Source: Phycisphaerales bacterium | GTDB taxonomy: Bacteria; Planctomycetota; Phycisphaerae; Phycisphaerales; UBA1924 | Length of the DNA stretch: 55,584 nt | Reading direction: 5' to 3' | Assembly: GCA_022843045.1 (NCBI GenBank) | Contig: JALHOJ010000001.1 | Span: 1-55,584 of the forward strand | Part shown: positions 51,843-55,584 of the stretch, piece by piece | Layout: each line of letters begins with the position of its first letter | How positions within the stretch are numbered: position 1 is the first letter of the stretch | Notes under the pieces: generated by a model | Told to the model about the DNA's origin: nothing | What the model saw: the letters and a program-made list of their open reading frames with translations, nothing else | Databases searched by the model: none | Made by a program: the position numbers and the translations under genes

Positions 51843-53420
51843 ATGGTCCACGCGCTCACCATTCTGGCGTTCCTGCTGGCGCGAGCGCGTGAGTTGCTCG
51901 GGTTGCCTGATGTCAACGCGGCGACCAGTCTGGGCGGCTTCTGGTGGCCCATCGTCGCGACGCTCGCTTGCATCGTGCTGTTTCACGCGTGGTCGGTGTG
52001 GTGCGCGGGCAAGCTTGACAAGACCGGCTCGTATCGCTGGGTCCTGCGGGCGCAGCGCGGCATGCATGCGGCCCGCCTTGGCGTGATTGGCATCGTCGCA
52101 TACGCGGTGCTCGCACAGCGATGGGACCAGATCGTGCGGCTTTCGATGGGGGATTGGATTCTGCTGGACGAACTCGTGATCGCAGGGCCGGCGCTCCTCG
52201 CGATTGTTGCGACGTGGTGGTCGATTGAGCCACTGGAGCGGCGGGTGCGCGAGGCAAGTTTGGTGCGAGAGTTGGATGAGGGCAAGAACTTCGTCCCGGC
52301 GATGTCCAGGCGGATGTGGGTCTGGACGCAGGTGCGGCATCAGGTGATGCTGATGGCGGTGCCGCTGGTGTGTCTGGTTGTGGTGGGCGAGTGTGTGACG
52401 CGCTTGCCATTGTGGATGTGGGACTGGTCCAAGCAATGGGAAGGCGGCCGAGATCTTGCCCGCTGGCTCTTGCGATGGAACGAACCGCTGCAGTGGGTGG
52501 GGGCTGTTGGCGTTCTGATGATGGCGCCGGGTTTGGTGCGAAGGGTGTGGGACACCGTGCCCCTCAGCGTGCCTGGGCTTCGAGAGTTGATCGATGGGAT
52601 GTGCAGGCGGTATGGCGTGCGGGTGGGGGGCCCATGGGTCTGGCGGACGCATGGGCAGGTGGCAAACGCGGCGATCCTGGGCTTTGTGTGGCCATTTCGC
52701 TCGATGCTGCTGACGGACGGATTGCTCGAGGCGCTGACGCCTCGCGAAGTCGAGTTCGTCGTGGCACACGAGATCGCGCACGTGCGCGAGCGACACATGC
52801 TGTGGCTCGCGATTGCGATGCTGGGCACGGTCTTCGCGAGCGGCTGGGTCGTTGAGGTGGGGATGCGGATGATGGTTGCGAAGGGAGCGGTTGCGGGGCC
52901 TTCGATGGCGCTGATGTTCGCGGGCGCGGGCGTCAGCATCCTGATCGGGCTGCTGGTCTTTGGCTGGGTGAGTCGGCGCTTTGAGTGGCACGCCGACGCG
53001 TTTGCAATCGCGCACCTAGCGCGGGCGGCCCGTGGGGCGAGCGCGAGCGGAGCGAGCCAGATCGCCGCGGCGGACGCGGAGACGGCCCGGAGCACGCTCC
53101 GCGCAATCGCGGCGTTCAACGGCATGAACGAAGAGGCCTTCACGTTTCGCCACGGAAGCATCCGCGAGCGGCTGCGGCGCGCGGCGGCGAGTGCGGGAGG
53201 GCTTGCGGGGAATCAGCCGATTGATGTGCTGGTGGGGCGGATCAAGGTGGCGAGCTTGGTGGTGCTTGTGGTGGGGGTGGCGTCGTTGTTCTGGTCGCCT
53301 GGGTTCGCGGGCGCGGATGACGAAGCCCAGCGGGACCGCCGCGAACGGGTAACACAGTCGGGCGATGCGGACTCTACACTTGCGTCGTTCCGGGAAGTCG
53401 CGCGTTCGATCGCGCCTTGA
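51843..53420 (+). CDS. M48-family membrane metallopeptidase
   Basis: 525 aa from ATG 51843. N-terminal membrane helices (about 1-20, 33-53, 75-95, 165-185) precede the zinc site HEIAH at residues 309-313 (VAHEIAHVRERH). The third ligand Glu lies in FEWHADAFAIAH. Two further hydrophobic helices flank the site (about 320-342, 357-379). The protein is related to Ste24/HtpX-type proteases that degrade or process proteins at the membrane. It probably belongs to the operon with the response regulator and kinase. The long upstream in-frame extension overlaps the kinase and is not real. Confidence 0.87.
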   Translation: MVHALTILAFLLARARELLGLPDVNAATSLGGFWWPIVATLACIVLFHAWSVWCAGKLDKTGSYRWVLRAQRGMHAARLGVIGIVAYAVLAQRWDQIVRLSMGDWILLDELVIAGPALLAIVATWWSIEPLERRVREASLVRELDEGKNFVPAMSRRMWVWTQVRHQVMLMAVPLVCLVVVGECVTRLPLWMWDWSKQWEGGRDLARWLLRWNEPLQWVGAVGVLMMAPGLVRRVWDTVPLSVPGLRELIDGMCRRYGVRVGGPWVWRTHGQVANAAILGFVWPFRSMLLTDGLLEALTPREVEFVVAHEIAHVRERHMLWLAIAMLGTVFASGWVVEVGMRMMVAKGAVAGPSMALMFAGAGVSILIGLLVFGWVSRRFEWHADAFAIAHLARAARGASASGASQIAAADAETARSTLRAIAAFNGMNEEAFTFRHGSIRERLRRAAASAGGLAGNQPIDVLVGRIKVASLVVLVVGVASLFWSPGFAGADDEAQRDRRERVTQSGDADSTLASFREVARSIAP

Positions 53421-53435
53421 GAAATGGAAACACCC

Positions 53436-53705
53436 ATGAAGAAGATCGCTCGTCGTAGTCTTGTTGTCGCTTTGATCGCCGGTGCAATGTCGCTCGCCGG
53501 TTGCCAGTCCGCCAGCAAAGGCGGCTCAATGGGGCTGGTGAACAGCCGCTGCCCGATGATGCCCAACTGCGGCACGAAGCCCTCGGTGGCCAACTCGGTG
53601 GACTACAAGGGCCAGAAAGTCGGCTTCTGCTGCGGCGGCTGCATCGGGGAGTGGAACCAGCTCAGCGACAGCGAGAAGGATGCGAAGCTCGCGGCGGTGA
53701 AGTGA
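53436..53705 (+). CDS. YHS/TRASH-like metal-binding lipoprotein
   Basis: 89 aa from ATG 53436 (MKKIARRS); ATG 53424 would add four residues. It has a signal sequence with lipobox SLAGC. The mature part has CPMMPNC and VDYKGQKVGFCCGGC, a pattern of four to six Cys resembling YHS-like heavy-metal-binding modules (compare the family VxYKGKxVxFCCPGC). Cu or other soft-metal binding is inference. It follows the M48 gene by 15 nt, and an intrinsic terminator follows. Confidence 0.75.
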   Translation: MKKIARRSLVVALIAGAMSLAGCQSASKGGSMGLVNSRCPMMPNCGTKPSVANSVDYKGQKVGFCCGGCIGEWNQLSDSEKDAKLAAVK

Positions 53706-53741
53706 TCACGTGCGAGCGGATGCGATTGCTGTGACTGTTGA

Positions 53742-53775
53742 AACGCCGATGGGGTAGCCCGTCGGCGTTGTTCAT
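53742..53775 (+). terminator. Terminator behind the metal-binding lipoprotein gene
   Basis: Stem AACGCCGA/TCGGCGTT (extended by GGG/CCC around GTAG with one mismatch) followed by GTTCATTCTTC. The T tract is modest, but the stem is strong and also faces the convergent small gene. Confidence 0.6.
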
Positions 53776-53778
53776 TCT

Positions 53779-54288
53779 TCAGTCGGCTTGATCGTCACGC
53801 TTCGCGAAACCCTTGAAGTACTCGTAGTATCTGGCAACGTATCGATTGGGCGGATCGAGAGCGGGGAGATCCTTCTGGCCGAACCCGATGCTGCGAGCCA
53901 GCTTGGCGTACTCGCGGAACTCGCGCGGCACGTTGCCCGCCTGCAGCATGTGGAACACACGGCGAAGCACCCGGAGTTTCTGTTCAGGCGTCAGTTGGGC
54001 TCGGCGCAGCGCACGAGCGGTGTTGGACTTCAGCAACCTTCCGAACGCAAACCGCTGGTCCTGTTCGATAAACTCAATTCCGATGCGGATGCACGCCGGG
54101 TCGCCTGATTCGATCCCTGCAATCACCTTATCCATCACTGGATACACCCGACGCCTCTTCGCATCAGCGGACTGATACGGTGTGAGGTCGCGAGGCGTCA
54201 CTTGTGCCTCGGCCGCGTAGCTGCTGTATCGTGAGAGAATCTCCGCCGCACTCCACGGGCCATCACCGTTGTAGTCGATGGTTTTCAA
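53779..54288 (-). CDS. Conserved-looking small protein of unknown function
   Basis: About 169 aa if it starts at TTG 54288. The first alternative Met is at residue 52, so the true start is uncertain. Its sequence is mostly helical and charged, with PEQKLRVLRRVFHMLQAGNVPREF and EYAKLARSIGFGQKD. I recognise no domain. Codon use looks ordinary but the start sits 19 nt from the 3' end of tRNA-Gln on the same strand, so it may be cotranscribed with, or truncated beside, the tRNA. Confidence 0.5.
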   Translation of the reverse strand: MKTIDYNGDGPWSAAEILSRYSSYAAEAQVTPRDLTPYQSADAKRRRVYPVMDKVIAGIESGDPACIRIGIEFIEQDQRFAFGRLLKSNTARALRRAQLTPEQKLRVLRRVFHMLQAGNVPREFREYAKLARSIGFGQKDLPALDPPNRYVARYYEYFKGFAKRDDQAD

Positions 54289-54306
54289 GGCGGGCGACCA
54301 GAAAAG

Positions 54307-54377
54307 TTGGGGTACTAGGATTTGAACCTAGACTAAGTGAGTCAGAGTCACTCGTGCTACCGTTACACCATACCCCA
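54307..54377 (-). tRNA. tRNA-Gln (anticodon CTG)
   Basis: Minus-strand cloverleaf of 71 nt: acceptor TGGGGTA/TACCCCA, D arm GTGTAACGGTAGCAC, anticodon stem AGTGA/TCACT with loop CTCTGAC (anticodon CTG), T arm CTAGG/CCTAG around TTCAAAT. The discriminator is A, and no CCA is encoded. Confidence 0.95.
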
Positions 54378-54477
54378 GGTTGTGGAAGGGATTGTTGGGG
54401 CAGCGGGGGTGGGAATCAAGGGGCCAAATCAGTGCATGGCAGCGGTGGCGAAGTCCGGAAGCGGACTGGGGTTCGGT

Positions 54478-54549
54478 GTTGAGACGGTGAGGCGTTACGC
54501 GCGGGGGCGTCATTTTTCCGCTTCACCCACTCACCGAATCACCGTCTCA
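54478..54549. repeat. GGTGA-word inverted repeat upstream of the HtrA gene
   Basis: TTGAGACGGTGA (54478-54489) and its exact complement at 54538-54549 form a perfect 12-bp inverted repeat. Between them the right arm has near-tandem TCACC words (CTTCACCCACTCACCGAATCACC). It sits 64 nt before the start codon; it is the intergenic counterpart of the dnaE elements. Confidence 0.55.
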
Positions 54550-54612
54550 AGCTGAACACCTTCCCACGCCACCGCACCACCCTACCGTCCGCCAACTTTC
54601 AGGGAGCATCGC

Positions 54613-55584
54613 ATGGATCGGCGTGGTCTTCTCGTGTCTTCGCTCATTCTCGGGTTGGTGATGGCGAGCGGGTGCGCGACCTCGCGGCAACATCCGCATC
54701 CGGCTGGCGAAGGGCTCGCGGCGGAGGGGGCCGAGGCGGCGCGAGATCTGACGGCGGCAATCGAAGCCGCCCGCGACAAGGTCTTCCCCGCGCTGGTCAA
54801 TATCTCCGTCATCAGCGTCTCCTTCTGGGAAGGTAAAGAAACCAAGGGCGGCAGCACGGGCAGCGGGACGATCATCTCGCCCGATGGACTGGTCGTCACC
54901 AACCACCACGTCGTCGAAGACGGCCGCACGTTCAAGGTGACGCTCGCGGACAAGCGCGAAGTCTCGGCAACGCTCGTGGGCGAAGACCCGATGACTGACC
55001 TTGCGGTGCTGCGGCTGAACATCAGCGAGTTGGGCGAGAACACGACGCTGCCCGTCGCGCGATTCGGCAACTCCGATGCGCTCGGCACCGGTGACTACGT
55101 CATGGCGATGGGCGCGCCGTATGGGCTCAATCGCTCCGTCACGCTCGGTGTGATCAGCAACACCGAGCGTGTCTTTACCAGCTTCAGCGGCGACGACATC
55201 CAGGACCAGGAGTTTGACTTTGACCGCTCCAGCGACATCTTCACGCGATGGCTCCAGCATGACGCGTTGATCCTGCCTGGAAACTCGGGCGGGCCGCTGG
55301 TGAACCTGCAGGGCGAGATCGTGGGGATCAACACGCGGGGAGGAGATGGGCTGGGCTTCGCCAATCCCAGCAACTTCGCGAAGGGAATCGTCGATCAACT
55401 GATCGCCAGTGGCGCGGTCACTCGCAGCACGATCGGTGCGAACTTCAAGAGCGTCCGCAAGACCGGCATCGAAAGGGGCGTGCTCATCAACTCCGTCGCG
55501 GCGGACGGTCCCGCGGCCAAGGCCGGCCTCAAGGCTGGCGACGTGCTCACTGCGATCGACGGGGCCGAGATTTCGGCCCGTTTC
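54613..55584 (+). CDS. HtrA/Deg-type serine protease lipoprotein (3' end beyond window)
   Basis: The first 324 codons are visible; the frame is open to the window edge. ATG 54613 follows AGGGAG. The signal sequence ends in a lipobox, VMASGC (Cys21), so the protease is a lipoprotein. The trypsin-like domain has the HtrA triad: His99 in VTNHHVVEDG, Asp129 in MTDLAVLRL and Ser225 in LPGNSGGPLV. The oxyanion-loop region and the GVISNTERV strand are also normal. The first PDZ domain starts near residue 290 (AADGPAAKAGLKAGDVL). Periplasmic quality control is likely. The regulatory upstream region includes a 12-bp inverted repeat. Confidence 0.9.
   Translation, partial: MDRRGLLVSSLILGLVMASGCATSRQHPHPAGEGLAAEGAEAARDLTAAIEAARDKVFPALVNISVISVSFWEGKETKGGSTGSGTIISPDGLVVTNHHVVEDGRTFKVTLADKREVSATLVGEDPMTDLAVLRLNISELGENTTLPVARFGNSDALGTGDYVMAMGAPYGLNRSVTLGVISNTERVFTSFSGDDIQDQEFDFDRSSDIFTRWLQHDALILPGNSGGPLVNLQGEIVGINTRGGDGLGFANPSNFAKGIVDQLIASGAVTRSTIGANFKSVRKTGIERGVLINSVAADGPAAKAGLKAGDVLTAIDGAEISARF

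Noticed and set aside
54288-54377. Attachment site of an integrative element at tRNA-Gln
   Set aside because: No integrase, no repeated tRNA 3' end and no composition shift are visible on either side.

Overview
This is about 55.6 kb of high-GC bacterial chromosome, most likely from a planctomycete of the class Phycisphaerae. No marker gene names the species. The assignment rests on several traits seen together: secreted proteins ending in tandem Asn/Asp-rich dockerin-like motifs (core DFNNDGSLFDP), small membrane proteins with a CxxCGYxLxG...CPECG zinc ribbon, a 60-residue histone H1-like protein, an OmpH-LpxD pair pointing to a Gram-negative envelope, and an S46 peptidase.

Layout. 1-9.2 kb (mostly minus strand): SpoIIE-type phosphatase and thioesterase, an FtsX/DevC-like permease, an HMA-MauE membrane protein, a Fic protein, threonine dehydrogenase and an S46 dipeptidyl-peptidase. 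9.2-18 kb: triosephosphate isomerase, a 403-bp nested inverted-repeat element, a secreted esterase, a second Fic protein, and a large DNA polymerase III alpha subunit interrupted by several in-frame repeat-derived insertions. 18-26.4 kb: lipoproteins, an SMR transporter, a Na+/Ca2+ exchanger-type antiporter and two dockerin-tagged secreted proteins. 26.4-32.7 kb: tRNA-Arg, proBA, ribosomal protein S20, small lipoprotein and zinc-ribbon proteins, and SpoVR. 32.7-40.4 kb: an RlaP-like nucleotidyltransferase, ompH-lpxD, a KtrB potassium channel subunit preceded by what reads as a c-di-AMP (ydaO/yuaA) riboswitch, a FabZ-like dehydratase behind a histone-like gene, and an APH-fold kinase. 40.4-55.6 kb: a chemoreceptor, a BamE-like lipoprotein, a secreted ADP-ribosylglycohydrolase homologue, a third dockerin-tagged protein, a LuxR-type regulator facing an aquaporin, a two-component system followed by an M48 peptidase and a metal-binding lipoprotein, tRNA-Gln, and the 5' part of an HtrA-type protease.

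How the genes fit together. Most are housekeeping or envelope functions in short operons. proB-proA share an ATGA overlap (proline synthesis). ompH-lpxD serve the outer membrane. The response regulator and histidine kinase share a 4-nt overlap. The predicted c-di-AMP riboswitch would couple K+ uptake to nucleotide second-messenger level. Secreted proteins carry two different C-terminal tails: the tandem DFNNDG type (three proteins) and a single ERRxLL-ending type (esterase and ADP-ribosylglycohydrolase).

The least explained signal is a set of short imperfect inverted repeats. Their arms are built from near-tandem 6-9 nt words (such as CATTCGG, CACTGGG, TGGCCAA, GGTGA, GAGAGCCGAGG). They occur between genes and also in frame inside dnaE and spoVR, where they add peptide inserts while leaving the reading frame open. 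No transposase, CRISPR array or prophage was seen.
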